From positions 1 through 64,000 of the forward strand of contig JACGCK010000225.1 of assembly GCA_014925825.1 (NCBI GenBank): a stretch of 64,000 nt of DNA, given 5' to 3'. The translations under genes and the position numbers were made by a program. Below the pieces are notes generated by a model. It was not told the DNA's origin, did no database searches, and saw only the letters and a list, made by a program, of their open reading frames with translations. The DNA is from Pholiota molesta. Taxonomy: Eukaryota > Basidiomycota > Agaricomycetes > Agaricales > Strophariaceae. Positions 33,201 to 45,900 of the stretch are shown one piece after another (positions within the stretch are counted from its first letter, which is position 1; each line of letters opens with the position of its first letter).

Positions 33201-35046
33201 TTGATAAAATACAAGGTACAGAGGTCTAGAAAGTTGGTGGTTAGTGTGTAAGTGAGGGATTAATTTGGAGTTCAAACTTCAGGCGCGTTGCCACCTACGT
33301 CATGTGACGTAATTAGGGTGGGCTTAGACGTGGGGACGGCTGCTGTGGTCAGCTTCAAGTTAAACGCCGATGTTCTACTCAAGCATCGTTTCTTTCTTAG
33401 TTTCTTTATCTTCCATGTCGATTTACACCGATACCTGATTTACTGATTAAGCTTAGGACTTGTCTTTCGGCATGCATGTTCCTGGCGGTGTCAGATTCCC
33501 ACTATAACGGGCCACTCGCGAGCTTTCGACCTCCATCGCCCCAAATTATGGCCTATTTCCTATGTCTATGGCACTTGCAAGGCTTGAAGGTGGTTACTAC
33601 GGCAGACTCGGAGTACTTGATTTTCAAAGTGACTGAATGTCACAAACGATGAAAACGGGCAGAACGACAGTCGATAACGGAAAGTGAAGAGCATGGATCT
33701 TTGACTGATGCTGTTGGCTAAGGTTGAACGTTGAGAAGTTTCAGCATTCGGATATTGTCATTTTTTCCCCCATCTGACTGAAAGGAAATTTGATATGGTA
33801 GACAAAAGAGACAAGAAAGAAGCTGTACTAATGAGTGGGCATTGCGACTCTCTTCTTTATTTTCCACTGAAGTGACTGTTCAGGAACATATCGAGGTCCC
33901 TCCTATCGATGGAGTAGCAATATAGCAATTCTTATACTGACCGCAATGAAGCAATACCAAATTTGTATACCATATGATGTAATAAGCTAATAATGGTTAG
34001 CATTTAAGCTTAAGCGCCGATGTTTAGCGCCCGCCACCCCTGAGAGCGTAGGCGCGCGTGTGCTGCCAAAAGCCGACTCCTCATCATCGGTCTTAGCTGT
34101 TATAATGCTGGTTTGTTATAACCTCTCATTGAGCGCTTGATTATTTGGGAGGAGGTACTATCACTCGCTAAAATTGATAATATCAATCGCAGCGCTTGCC
34201 TCCTCATCATTCACGGGTTAATTTGACCGTAGGCATTGTCTGAATAAATATCTACGCCTCCCACATCTCTCTATAGCATCGAGAGTTCTCACAAGCCCCT
34301 TCAAAATGAAAACTCGGTCGGACACCTCGGACACTTATGAAAGCTAAGAATTGTGATGCAGAGCCGTAATGGAATGTAAATTACGGGTCATTTAAACCAG
34401 TAATGGAAAATGTACCAAGCAGCTGATTTGTATACGTATCTACGGGCATAACTACTTCATGGTACAATGAGTCCGAGCGCCATACCCATGACCTCGTTAA
34501 CCGCATGTTCTCCCCACACGATGCTTCTTCAGCAGCATTTGGATCAAATCGGTGACCGTCTGACATCCCTTGACGAGTTCTAGTTGTTCAGATCTTGCAC
34601 ATTTGGCAAGTCCTCCGGACCCGGGAGACCCGATAGCCGGCGTGAGCGCTTGAAGTGGCAAGTATTGCCCAGGATAGACCTAGATCTTGCTGAATCTAAG
34701 CGGCCACCCATCTGGTTTTAATAGGGGAGGGCATCTGAGGTTTGTCGTGGCCAATTGAACGAAAAGTATAGGCACCCCCCGGCTGATTGCCATCGGAGCG
34801 CTGGGGATGCGAATGGTGAGCATACTATCTACCGTGTATAGGACGAGGTAAACAGACGATCCATACCACCCAAGCGCCATCCATCGAAGGACCAGTAGCG
34901 AGTCTATTTGACCACGCCCACCTTGCTGTTTTCGGTGGTCATGATAGCCGGTTAAACTACCCCCGGAAGCCGGCAACTCTCCTATCCTCATAGATTTCGT
35001 TTAAATCCTTCCCTTATTCTCTCTCCAGTAAGAGCAGCCAGCCAGC
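33201..35046. other. Intergenic, 1.85 kb, no gene seen
   Basis: Scattered short open frames (for example 34381-34566 and 34680-34991, both minus strand) lack motifs or convincing splice sites. A 13-codon ATG frame near 34305 ends at once. GCGCCGAT-type strings at about 34014 recur at about 37929. The promoters of HOS3 (left) and the acyl-CoA synthetase (right) must lie here. Confidence 0.4.
33296..33311. promoter_or_regulatory. CRE-like inverted repeat upstream of HOS3
   Basis: TACGTCA (33296-33302), spacer TG, TGACGTA (33305-33311): a perfect 7-bp inverted repeat of the ATF/CREB half-site, about 96 bp upstream of the HOS3 start codon. Binding by a bZIP factor is an inference. Confidence 0.4.
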
Positions 35047-37579
35047 ATGTATCTCAGGTCTCCCTTTCCCGAACCACCACCTCTTCCCGATGTCAACGCG
35101 CATTATATTTTCTTCAAGCGCCCCGATCAAGCAGAATGGCCGAACTACACCGTGCATATCGACCCCACCACCGACACACGATTGATGTACCATGACTACG
35201 TTCGAAACATCGAAGACCTGAGTACAGGACTTGCGGCGCCTTTTTCCGAGGGTGGTTTGGGTTTGCAAGGTTGGGAGGAGGGCGTTGGAGCGGAGGCAGT
35301 CAAGGCCGGGGGAAAAGAGATCGTGGGCATCTTGAGCGAAAATTCATCAGTCAGTAAAAGTTCACATTCAGCTTTCTCACTTTTCGCTTGGATGTTGTGC
35401 AAGTACTGGCTTCATAAGATGAAGTTTTCAGAGGACACTGCTCAACATCACCTACTTCTTGGGTTGATGGAGGCTGTGGAAGCGACGCCCTCGGTTGTGG
35501 CATTCAAGCGGGCCGCTCTCGGGACAAGTCCATCACGACTCCGACACTTGGCTTGAACCACATCAACGCCCACTGGCGCCCACCTTTCAACCAACTTATA
35601 ACTAATCTCGCTGTTTCTTCAATGTTTTGCAGGAATACATCACTCTCGTCCATGCATGTCTCCGCATCGCAGTTCCGTTCGCCCTGATCTCGTCATATAG
35701 CACTCCTTTCGAGCTCAAACATGCGCTCACCCTCTCAAAGGCGACGCGCATCTTCGCCGACGCGAAATTCTTGAAGACTTTGATTCCAGTCGCCAAGGAA
35801 GTTGGTATCTCAGAGGATCGCATCCACCTCGTGAAGGAAACCGTCGGCTCAAGGCAAAAGGCTGCCAAAGGTCGGGCGAGTAGGCAGAGCTTCTGGGGCA
35901 TTATTGAGGGTGTGAGGAAAAGGAAGACACCTGTTGTGGATATCCGCCCTGCTGGAAAGAATACGCTTGCATATTTGGTGTTCTCGAGTGGAACGAGTGG
36001 ATTGCCGAAAGGTTCGTTCATTATTCCTCTATGGCCCATATCCGAATGTTGATTGTTGGAACAGCGGTGATGATATCGCATGGAAATCTCATTTTCTCCG
36101 TTGGACAATCGCTTGTGCTAGCACAAGTAGTTGCGGAGGTGTACACTGTAAGGAATTCTTTTCAAGAGTAGATCTATCGTTATATACAGAGCGCTAATGA
36201 GTGTTTGGTTGTAGCCTCCTGCACCGGCGAATCCAGAAGGTCTTCCTGTGACGCTTGCCTTCCTTCCTCTGCACCACACCTACGGTCTACACACCTATTG
36301 CTTCCGCGCTGCTCTTACTCCCACCACATTTGTCATTCTTCCTCGATGGGACATCAATCTTGCTTTGCAAGTTATTCCAAAGTACGTTCTCTCCCCAGTC
36401 CGAGATCATCCCACTGCTAGCTCTTGAATTTGACATTTGTTTCTTCACAGATATCAAGTAACCACTCTACAGCTCATCCCATCAGTTGTCCATCAGCTTG
36501 TCCATCATGCTGGCATCGAGAAGGCGGATTTCAGCACTATATTGTCTTTGGGCAGCGGGGCAGCGTATCTCCCACCTGAGTTGAAACAAAAAATGGCCAA
36601 ATTAATCCCTGCTCGGGCGCAGTTTGGTGAAGGTCTGTTATCACGCTCTTCCCCCAATATTATTTATTGAGTGACCTTTTTAGGTTATGGCATGTCCGAA
36701 GCTGTATGTGAATGCGTCAAATAGTCTCTCGTAACATGGCTCATTCTCCATGTAGACAATCGCAGCTGTAGTCCAGCCCATAGATGGTACCCTAGGAAAG
36801 TACCGACGCATTGAAGGATGCACAGGCCTGCTCCTACCGGGAATGGAGGCTATGTTATTCAAGGACGACGTCACGACGCCTCCAAGCACTGGGACTGATA
36901 CGGGCGCTGCTGGATGCCAAGTGAACGAGCCCGGAGAGCTCTGGCTACGCAGCCCCAATGTCGCGCTCGGCTACTGGAATAACCCCAAGGCCAACCGCGA
37001 GACGTTTGTCAATGGGTGGCTGCGGACGGGCGACCGATTCAGGGTGGACGAAGAGGGGTATTTCTGGTTTGAGGATCGCGCAAAGGTCAGTGGGCGATCT
37101 CCAAGTTCTGAAGTTACGCGAACTGAACTTCCTGCAGGACACCCTCAAAGTCTCTGGCGCGCAGGTGTCCCCGGTCGAGATTGAGAATTGCCTGCTTGCG
37201 CATCCCGCGAAGCTCATCACTGACGTCACTGTTGCGGGGGTGTCTGGTGGCCGGACGGCTGATGAGAAGGTTCCCCATGCGTGGATCGTGCTCAGCGAGA
37301 CTGGAAAGAGTAAAGAGTGGGGGAAAGCGAAGGTCATCCAGGAGCTGGATAGATGGCACCAGGAGAACCTCAGCAAGTATAAGTGGCTTCGAGGTGGCTT
37401 TGAAGTCGTCCAGGAGGTAAACCGCAGTTATTTTCTTTTTGGCTGGAAAGGATGCACTACTTATTATTTTTCTCAAGGTCCCAAAATCGCCCACTGGAAA
37501 GGTCCTTCGTAGATTGCTACAAGATCGCTACGAAGCACACGTGAAGAAACATGGAAGGAGGCACAGGGCTAAGCTCTAG
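35047..37579 (+). CDS. AMP-dependent acyl-CoA synthetase / 4-coumarate-CoA ligase-like
   Basis: Multi-exon ligase of the ANL superfamily, which activates a carboxylic acid with ATP and joins it to CoA. Motifs in order: VHACLRIAVPFALISSYSTP, the nucleotide loop LVFSSGTSGLPK (exon ending about 36010), HTYGLHTYCFRAAL, LSLGSGAAYLPP, GYGMSEA, GELWLRSPNVALGYWNNP, the hinge GWLRTGDRFRVDEEGYFWFEDRAK, VSGAQVSPVEIEN, and the C-terminal Lys motif KSPTGKVLRRLL. The first intron, 35350-35632, is about 283 nt, five times longer than others in the window. The acid substrate cannot be told from sequence. A decayed relative lies at 41308-41600. Confidence 0.9.
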
Positions 37580-38191
37580 AGAACGTTCTCTCTTCTTTTA
37601 TCTCCGAGTCGATCCTCAGCGTGTTGCAGGATACTCGGAGCTCCTGTACGATTATGGCTGAATCATGCAACTGTAACGACATGAACCTCTATCACGACTG
37701 TTTGCATTTAAATTTCCAATCTTATAAGTGTGGAAATTAGGACGCTACACCAGGACATTGGATGGATGATACACAAAGCAGATAGTTCACAATTCAATCA
37801 TTATATATATACCATCATCAGTTTGTTCAAAAGTCCAGATCTATCCTCCTTCGAGGTGACGTACCCAGTGGAAGATGGTCACGGATGTTATGAATCGCAG
37901 ACCGTAATTGGTGAACGTTGAACGTTGAGCGCCGATTCTAATCTTGGGCGCCTAACCTTATTTACGGGGAGCAAGCACCTGGTGGCGACATTAAGCTTCC
38001 TGAACGTTTAAAATTTATTGTTTTAATCCTGAGCCTGAGCGCTTGAGCGCTTCTCAAAGGTGCTTAACCACAGTTGACGTCCTGCAGCTGCATCATTCAA
38101 TGCAAATTCAATGTGGAATTTTCTAAGGACCAATTCAGCCAAGATTACGACTGTGGCTATACAAATGAAAGGAGCACAACACCACCTCCAT
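37580..38191. other. Intergenic between convergent genes
   Basis: A 14-bp palindrome AGAGAACGTTCTCT overlaps the synthetase stop codon (37578-37591). TGAACGTTGAACGTTGAGC near 37912 is a short direct repeat. No gene is seen. Confidence 0.4.
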
Positions 38192-40377
38192 TCAGACGAC
38201 TCCCTCGTTCATCTTCTTGTTTCGTTTTGTGAAGCGCTTCGCCATTCGCTTGGTCAGTTGCTGTGAATAATGTATTGGCCACCCGAGTTGATATACAAGA
38301 GGTCTCCTGTTATCTTGCGAATCCTGCCAACGGAGTCCTACCATAATCCAAATTGTGATCACTGTCAGAGGAACGGTCACTGCCAGATACTGTGCCATTG
38401 TGCCATGCGTTCCGTCTTCGAATAACCTAATGTTCATCCCGAAGAGACTCTGTAAAGATCTCGATTAACACATCATCGACTGTTGACATCAGCAGAGATA
38501 CTTGCCGCAACGAAGGAGGCGGGTAAGAATACCATCGTCATGTAGGATATCTGTTTCATAGCTTCAAATGAGTTCGATGAGGGCCATTTCTATAGCGGTG
38601 TTTATTAATAGCTCACCTGTACCATCGCGAAGAGAAGCTTCCGAAAGCTTTTGGGTGTGTCTGCTATCCTCAAAGTTAACGCTAGCAAACGCCTAGAATG
38701 ATGCACAGTATGTCAAGCTTCGTGGTTTTCATGTCTCGAGAATACACTCACGAGGTTTATCATGTTCTCGACCCTCATCTCCTGCATTGCGCGGAACATC
38801 TCCAGCCGGTCTATTTCGGAGATGAGGGTGTCGCATTCGCGGTCCATGATTTTCGTGGACTCGGCCAAGTCAGGTTGGTCCTGCATAGCCGGGTTTGGCG
38901 TGGTCCGCACAAAAAGCACAGTCTTGTGGAAGCTCTGCAGCAACGATGTATAATGGAGGAGGGAAGCCCGTATGCTGTGCAGCTCACGGGTGAGATGGAT
39001 GTCGTTCGCTACTAGAACGCGAGACTCCTAAGGCGGTTAAGTTCATCTCATCAGTAATGTAATTTAATCCAATTTAATTTTGGAGTGACGAAAGATGACT
39101 GACCAACCAACAGATATGCACGTATAGGTTTTCCAAAGCTTCATCCCATGCGTACATTGCATACCACAGCATACACAGCAGGATCATGGTCGGGTCGTCG
39201 GATCGCCGGAACAAGGACTGCCAGTACACGCTTGTACCTGCATACCCAATTCTGCTCCGAAGATACACTGCGCTTGTGCTCTTCCACTCTGGGGTTGGAT
39301 GGTACGAGATAATTGTGCTCCCATTTTTGTCGCGGACCATATGGATAGCCAACAAGTCAAGGAGCAGGATCCTCTCGTCTAGCAGACAACGTTCAATGTA
39401 AGGAAAGGTTTATTAACAAGGAAGAACCCCCATGACGTACTGGACCTCAAAATAACGGGTGCTTGCGGGTCGATCGTTGCTGCGCCATCCCAGGTCAACA
39501 CTCGCGTGAACAATTGAGCCCCAGATGTCGGTGTATTGGCGGCTGTCGTTGGATTCGGCATCGCTCTTAAAAACGTGAGGGTTACGGTGATATCTGATAT
39601 TAAGTGTCAGCGGAGAAACATCAAGCGGCTCAAAAGATTGTGAAAACACGAACGATCTCCTTGATTCTGCTGCACCCCTTCTTGGTAGCGCGAAGGAATC
39701 CAATTTAGGGACGACGAAAAGAAGAAAGGTTCAATTTTATACCTGTTATACGGGCATCGCAGTGAGTGGGAGTGTTAACAAGCTTCGCGGCAGACTGACA
39801 TAGTCCCTAATATCTGCAATGCCGCGCCAGACAAATTCTCTACGAAGAGTACCTTTACACGGTTCGGTTTCGTTCGCTCTTGCTAGAACAGACAGTATAC
39901 AGTTTGCTTTGTGTCTTTGTATATCCAAGTGACTCTTACCTTCATTGTTTCCCAAAAATCATTCGGATTATCAACACCGACCGTATATTGTCCTGGCTCT
40001 GAGAAACCACCACGCACGTCAACGTCGATGTAATGGACGACACAATCTGGACCGGTTTTATCCCTTTTATCAATGAGCATGGTCATTCCACTTCGAAGAA
40101 GCCGGGAGCCCCGCCAGTTGGGAAACAGCTGCGTAGGATATTTCCTCCACGAATACGGCGATTCGTCCGCTTGATTAATATTATCTCCTTCAGCAGCAGA
40201 CTGCAGCGACTGTTTATTCGAGATCAACAAGTCGTCATTGTGTAAGTCTTCTATCATATCAGCCCATGGCCAAGGGCCAGAGGGACCGGCATGTCGGTAG
40301 GATGCGAGCCGTGGAATTCTGGGAGGCATAGTTCTGGGATTGGTAGGATGTTCAGGCAGGAAGACAGGGAAAGCCAT
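38192..40377 (-). CDS. CorA-like Mg2+/divalent cation transporter family protein
   Basis: A multi-exon minus-strand gene. A long cytosolic part (RVKVLFVENLSGAALQILGT, MYKIEPFFFSSSLNWIPSRY, DLLAIHMVRDKNGSTIISYH, WYAMYAWDEALENLYVHICWL, then helical segments LTRELHSIRASLLHYTSLLQ and MQEMRVENMINL) leads to two C-terminal membrane segments: YMTMVFLPASFVASLFGMN, with the CorA signature GMN, and LAVTVPLTVITIWIMVGL. The tail is short and basic (RMAKRFTKRNKK). This matches a CorA-related family common in Agaricomycetes. The intron just before the GMN exon has a GC donor (GCAAGT, coding strand, starting at 38505). Whether it moves magnesium cannot be told. Confidence 0.85.
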
Positions 40378-41307
40378 GGTAGATGCGATGTGGATGTGGT
40401 AGGAAGTACCTGTTTTTCGCCATTATATAGCACTACGAAGGCCCGAAGAGCCATATACCTACACTGCATGCCTCTTCCTAATTGGCAGCAATGATCAGTA
40501 TCAGTGCACACCAAGTGCACACCAAACAGTGATGCAACTGACATCTGAAGTGATAATGATCCTCTAGGCTGTGTTGAGAAGCTGGATATGTCCATCGTCA
40601 GAAGAGGAAGCTCAGTTCCTGTGGTCGGAATTCACGTTACGGTTGGCGGCAGGTCTGCAGAACTACTAGGAATCAGGCTACATCGGGTCGTGACTCGTCG
40701 ACGCATGTAGGTCCTCGCAAGTGAGAGGTAGATCTTCGGTTGAGAGATATGACTCCTTCTAGTTTCATAGGTCAATGAGCCAGAGAGAAATCCTATGAAG
40801 TGGTGGTTGCAACGCAGGCCAAACGCAGGCATACATACATATTCAATCTAGAACCCGAAGTCCACGAAATGGTCGGACTCTCGGAGGCAATCCTCAATCG
40901 GCCGCCATTTCTAAATCAGGCAATTGTGTGTCCAATAAAGTCACAGCTGGAGTATTTACCGGCTAATTGAACAACTGAACATCATGATAGTTGGATTCTG
41001 GAATGATAAGTATAGATACTCACCTCTATCAAAACGAGACGCATAAATAAATAAAGTAGGTAGATGAGAGTCAAATCAACGTACATACATAGTTTAGATC
41101 TGATTCAGAAGTCGCTGGCAATTCAAGGCCTAGAAACGACCCACTGGCAGAAGAAAGGTATGTTCGGTAGATGTCATAAATTAAGGGTATGTTATTTAAT
41201 TTCGCCTTGGTCTGCGCACAAAACCAATCTTACGATGCAACTACGGAGATTTGGAAGACTCAGGTCACAAGCCCAGATGGTTCTAGGAATGCAGTGCAAA
41301 CATCGCG
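40378..41307. other. Intergenic, no gene seen
   Basis: This is the upstream region of the CorA-like gene followed by AT-rich sequence. Short open frames (40632-40832, minus strand, and others) lack motifs. Confidence 0.4.
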
Positions 41308-41600
41308 GGGATATTTCAAGGCTAATCGGGAGAGGTCTGTTAACAGGTGGTCCTGCTTAGGTGATATTCAAAGTAGACCAGGATGCATTTTCTAGTTTGC
41401 AATCGTGGATTCGTGCAGTATGAATACTATCGGGGCAAAGCAAAGGTCATCGAGAATTAGATAGGAAGCAAGAGGAGAGCTTCCTGATCAGCAAGTATAA
41501 TAAGTAGTATTTGAGGCTCAATTGAGGCTACCGCAGTTTACGGAAGGTGAGAAGAGCGATAAGCTGGATTGATTGGATAAGGATCGATATCGAAGATTCA
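41308..41600 (+). pseudogene. Decayed fragment of acyl-CoA synthetase C-terminus
   Basis: The segment matches the C-terminal part of the synthetase at 35047-37579. GYFKANRERSVNRW parallels GYWNNPKANRETFVNGW. The next stretch (TTCAAAGTAGACCAGGATGC) parallels the FRVDEEGYFWF coding bases but in another frame. AAAGCAAAGGTCATC and AGCAAGTATAA parallel KAKVIQEL and SKYKWL. Frameshifts, in-frame stops and small deletions make it non-functional. Many differences are C-to-T or G-to-A changes. It lies just upstream of the second ABCC gene, as if transporter and synthetase had once been duplicated together. Confidence 0.7.
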
Positions 41601-42968
41601 TGTCCGTTAAGTTGGCTGTTATTGAATTCATAGAATATATAGGCGAGAATACGAATCAAGTACGACCTTGCAAGAGAGATTCGAAGGTCAATAAATTAAA
41701 AACAAGATAGATAAGATTATGAGCTGATCACAGCCAAACTGCAGCTTGCTTGGGCTGTCAGTGTTGGGTCCTGAGAACTTCGGTATCTTCGGGCCGGCCG
41801 GTCATCTGATGGTATGTTCGACAAAAGTTATCATGGTTTCCGGTTGGACCAGTTCCGCTCATCCTAGTGCCTCGAGACCTCGCTTCCTAAGGCGCCGAAT
41901 GTCAATGAAATGTCGCAAAAGCGCTATGACTCGAATTTCGCAGCCGCCTTATCTTTCGCAGCCGGAGTCTATACACGATTGGTCTTTTCAGATCCCATCA
42001 AACGACCCTTCAGCGTCCGAAAGGATGCCATCCCGTAAGTCCTGCTGATGGCTCGGCCCTCCGCCGCAATGGAGTACAATATCTGAATATAATTTGAAGG
42101 GTCTTGCCAAACTAGAGGCAAACAGCCCTCTTGAGGCGAGAAAATCGTAGACATGATGCTTGCCGAGAGCGGCCGGATTAATGCCGTTGACGCGTTTGTG
42201 ACGCGCAGGCGCCAAACATCTCAGTCCGGCACGCAAGCGCGTCACATTGGACGAGCGAAGTTTACACGCAAAAAATGCGCTACATGTGCGCTCCAAAGTT
42301 TGTACGGTACACGGCATACATAGCAGGCATATTTTCTTATGGTGAGAGTAGAGATACAGTGGGGGGATAAGGTATATTCTGCTGACTCGGGTTATGGGAA
42401 TACTGACAAATAAATCTGGTACCTAAACGGGATTGTCGGATGCATGGGAATGCGGCATGTCAATGGCACGGGCGGCAAGCACGGCTCGTGATGGGATCAA
42501 GGGTTGAGGACCCTTTCGTCCTAATTTGGGCCAATTTGATGGGATCTTAAAAGACCAATCGACTGTAACCTCTTCGCAGCCGTGTACTCCTCGACTCGTA
42601 TTTCAATATCCATCGCATTACTGTTCTATATTTGACGATGTAGCACACGGACGCCACCAGAACGCGTGGATTTTGGTGGTAGAGATCTCCGCTATGAACG
42701 GTGAGTAAATTATAACTTTCGGCAAGTCACAAGCAAGTCACCATCACCAGCCATCAGCTTGAAGTTGCCTATCTGTTGAAAATCCCCTGAACAGACAGTG
42801 GGAATAGAAGCCCTTGATCAGAAAGGCCGAGGGTGGTGAAACGCGTCTCTGACTCGGTCGCCTCTCTGTTAAAGCCATTACGGCCATAGCGCTCATACGA
42901 GAGAAATCCATCCAAATCTCAAGACATACGGAAACTGGACGGGTTGAAATCTAGCTCAGCTAGTTTCG
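41601..42968. other. Intergenic, no gene seen
   Basis: Open frames at 41746-42048 and 41988-42317 run on opposite strands over each other without motifs. CAAGTCAC occurs twice near 42724-42741. The promoter of the second ABCC gene lies at the right end. Confidence 0.4.
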
Positions 42969-45900
42969 ATGATTACTTCGGTTCCATTTACGTACCAAAG
43001 CGACACTCCTTACTACTTGCTTTCAGTTGGTAGTCCTACGAAGTTGTGCGTATCTAAACTTCTTCATTTCTGCGCTGTTGAATTCATTGGACTATGTCGT
43101 GTCAAGCCTTCTCGATGATGTGCGGTCCATTCCACTGGCAGTTGTAGGTGCTTCAATAGCGTTGCAAATCATCCAATTCATCGCCTACGGCGCCAAAATC
43201 GTCGTGAAATGGAAACGTGCGCCTCCGGAGAGTGAAAATCGCGTCGATATTCAATTGCCACGCCCCGGACTCCTCGAAAAGCTGAAGAACCATGTCGCGC
43301 ACTATGGAGGATGCGTCATCTTTGGGTTCATGCTGGCACGTCTGGTCAGTAGCGCCGTCCTTCTCCAGTTATCGTGGGGCACAATCCAGGAAACCTGCGA
43401 CTTTGATTCATTGGTGGAATGCCCCGACGCCTTTCTGACGATCACTTTTGTAAGGAGCTTTGTTGATTGCACTGTTTACATGCCCTGAAAAGATTGTAAT
43501 TAGCTCTATTCGACCATTCTCGGCTTAATATCTTTGCTATCGAAGACTTGGAGTACATCGACAACGCGCTACAACATTATCGTCTTATTGTCAGTTCTTG
43601 GAGTCTATCTCTACCGCGACATATGGCCCTGGCCACCTACGATAAACATCCAGCAGACGCTGAAGAGGGTGCAGTTCTCATTGCCAAAATTAGCATTCTG
43701 GCGTTTGCTGCGGTTTTGATTCCTCTGTTTATCCCCCGACGTTATGTTCCAGTCGACCCCAAGGTGCTATCGATCTCCCAATTTTAGTGGTACACTTACT
43801 GATGCCAATTTCTACACATAGAACCCGATGCCTGTTCCCAATCCTGAGCAGACAGCTTCGATTTTCTCCTTGATCAGCTATACGTTCCTCGATCCAGTCA
43901 TCTTTCTTGGATACAAAGTTCCACATCTGCGCTTCGACCAACTTCCAGCTCTTGCGGACTATGACGCGGCAAAGTATCAGACGACAAAAGCGTTTCCGGT
44001 ACGTATGCAGGAAATCAATCATTCTAATAGATTTTAAATGGAGTCATCGATAGCATCTGGACGTCTTTGCTGGTGCTCGGCCTCGGCCTTTGTTTTTGAG
44101 GCTGTTGCGGGTTTTCGGTAAGTATGTATACTCTGTCTATTGCTCGGGTATTCAAGTATTTTCTTTGGATTGTAGCCAAGGAATACTCGATTCTACTCAT
44201 CTCTGTCCTCTTTTACTCTCTGGGAGGATTCGTGTCTCCTATCGGCATTTATAAGATTCTGAAGTTAGTTCAATCCGAGTTGTTGTCTTTCTATTCTGTT
44301 TTTTATCTGACCGTTTCTCTTAGTTACCTTGAAACGGGCGGAGAAGGTCAAATGGTTAAGCCCTGGGTTTGGATAGTCTGGCTCTTCTTCGGCCCCATGC
44401 TGCAGTCCGTCTTCTTCCAGTTTTACATATTCATCGCCACCAGAACCCTGGCACTCACCGAGCTCCTCGTCACCGAGCTCGTTTTCGAGCACAGTCTGCG
44501 CATCCGGTTCAAAGCAGAGACGGACAGAAAGGTGGGATCGCGGGTGTCGACTGCGGCGCCTTCTCGAGCGGAAAGTCCTGTAGGATCGATGAGCTCAGAA
44601 AACGCCCCAGGCTCGGAGGAGAGTTCGGTCGATTCAGCGACTGCTCGGGAGGCGTCTGAAGTGTCTACCATGGTTCGCGAGACCTCTTCGGCTTCGACTG
44701 CAACGTTGAAGGGTACTGTCAAAGCCAAGACAAAGTCAAAAGCGATAGAGCCGCCACCAAAGGAAGAGCCGAAAAAAGGAGCCGACGGAAACCTTGTCGG
44801 CAAAATTAACAACCTTATAACTGCTGATCTACAAAACATAACCAGCGCCCGAGATTTCTTATGGCTTGGTGAGTTCAGCATATGTTCTCCATTGTGATTG
44901 TCTGTAATCGTGCCCTACTTAGTCGTTGGAGTTCCTCTCAACATTGCGCTTTGTTTGGCTTTTCTGTATCAACTTTTGGGATGGAGGTATGATTATAAGG
45001 TATCTTGCATGTTTTGAGCTTACAAAACTATATTTGACAGCACTTTCGTTGGATTTGCCGTGATGATTGCTCTTCTTCCTATCCCAGGAATCATAGCGAA
45101 TAAAATTCAACAAGCCCAAGCCCAAAGAATGAAACTCGTAAGTTCACGCCACTCGTTATATTTCTCAAAGAACAGCTCATTATCTCTCTTTTAGACGGAC
45201 GCTAGGATTCAAGCTGTCACAGAAGCCATGAACATCATTCGAATGGTGAAACTCTTCGGATGGGAGAACAGGATGTCGGAACGGCTCAAGGAGAAGCGGG
45301 AAGAGGAGTTGAAGCTTCTCTGGAGAATCAAGCTACTCAATTGCGCCAGCGCTATGGTCGGGTAAGTTAATCCTTCTTTATCTAGCATTCCACTATTAAC
45401 CGAGTTTGCAGCTTCATTTTCCCGACTTTCAACATGGTCGCGACATATGCAGTTTATACAATTATCATGAAGAAAGAGCTCACTCGTGCGTCAACATCTA
45501 AGCAGATTTTAGACTGCTTTTCTAATGTAACATGCAGCCTCGACCATTTTTTCCAGTATGGCCGTTTTCTCGAATCTCAGAGAACAAGTCTTCCGAATTA
45601 TGCAGCAGACGGTCACGATACTTCAAGGTATTCGCAATCTTTGCCATTGTAGCATTTTACTGACCCAAATTGTATAGGCAAGGTTTCTTTGGACCGATTG
45701 GATGAGTTCCTCCGGAAAACCGAGCTGCTTGACACTTTCTTGGAAAAACCCAATGCTGACCTACCTCTTGCGATATCACTGTCGGAGGAACCATCGAGTT
45801 CCGATATCGGCTTCCGTAACGCTACATTTTCCTGGTCTTTGGATGAAGAGGAAGAGGACGAGATAGCCACTCCATCAAGTCGTGTCTACAAACTTCATAT

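Noticed and set aside
37578..37591. AGAGAACGTTCTCT palindrome overlapping the synthetase stop codon
   Set aside because: A single 14-bp palindrome at a 3' end without further context is weak evidence for function.
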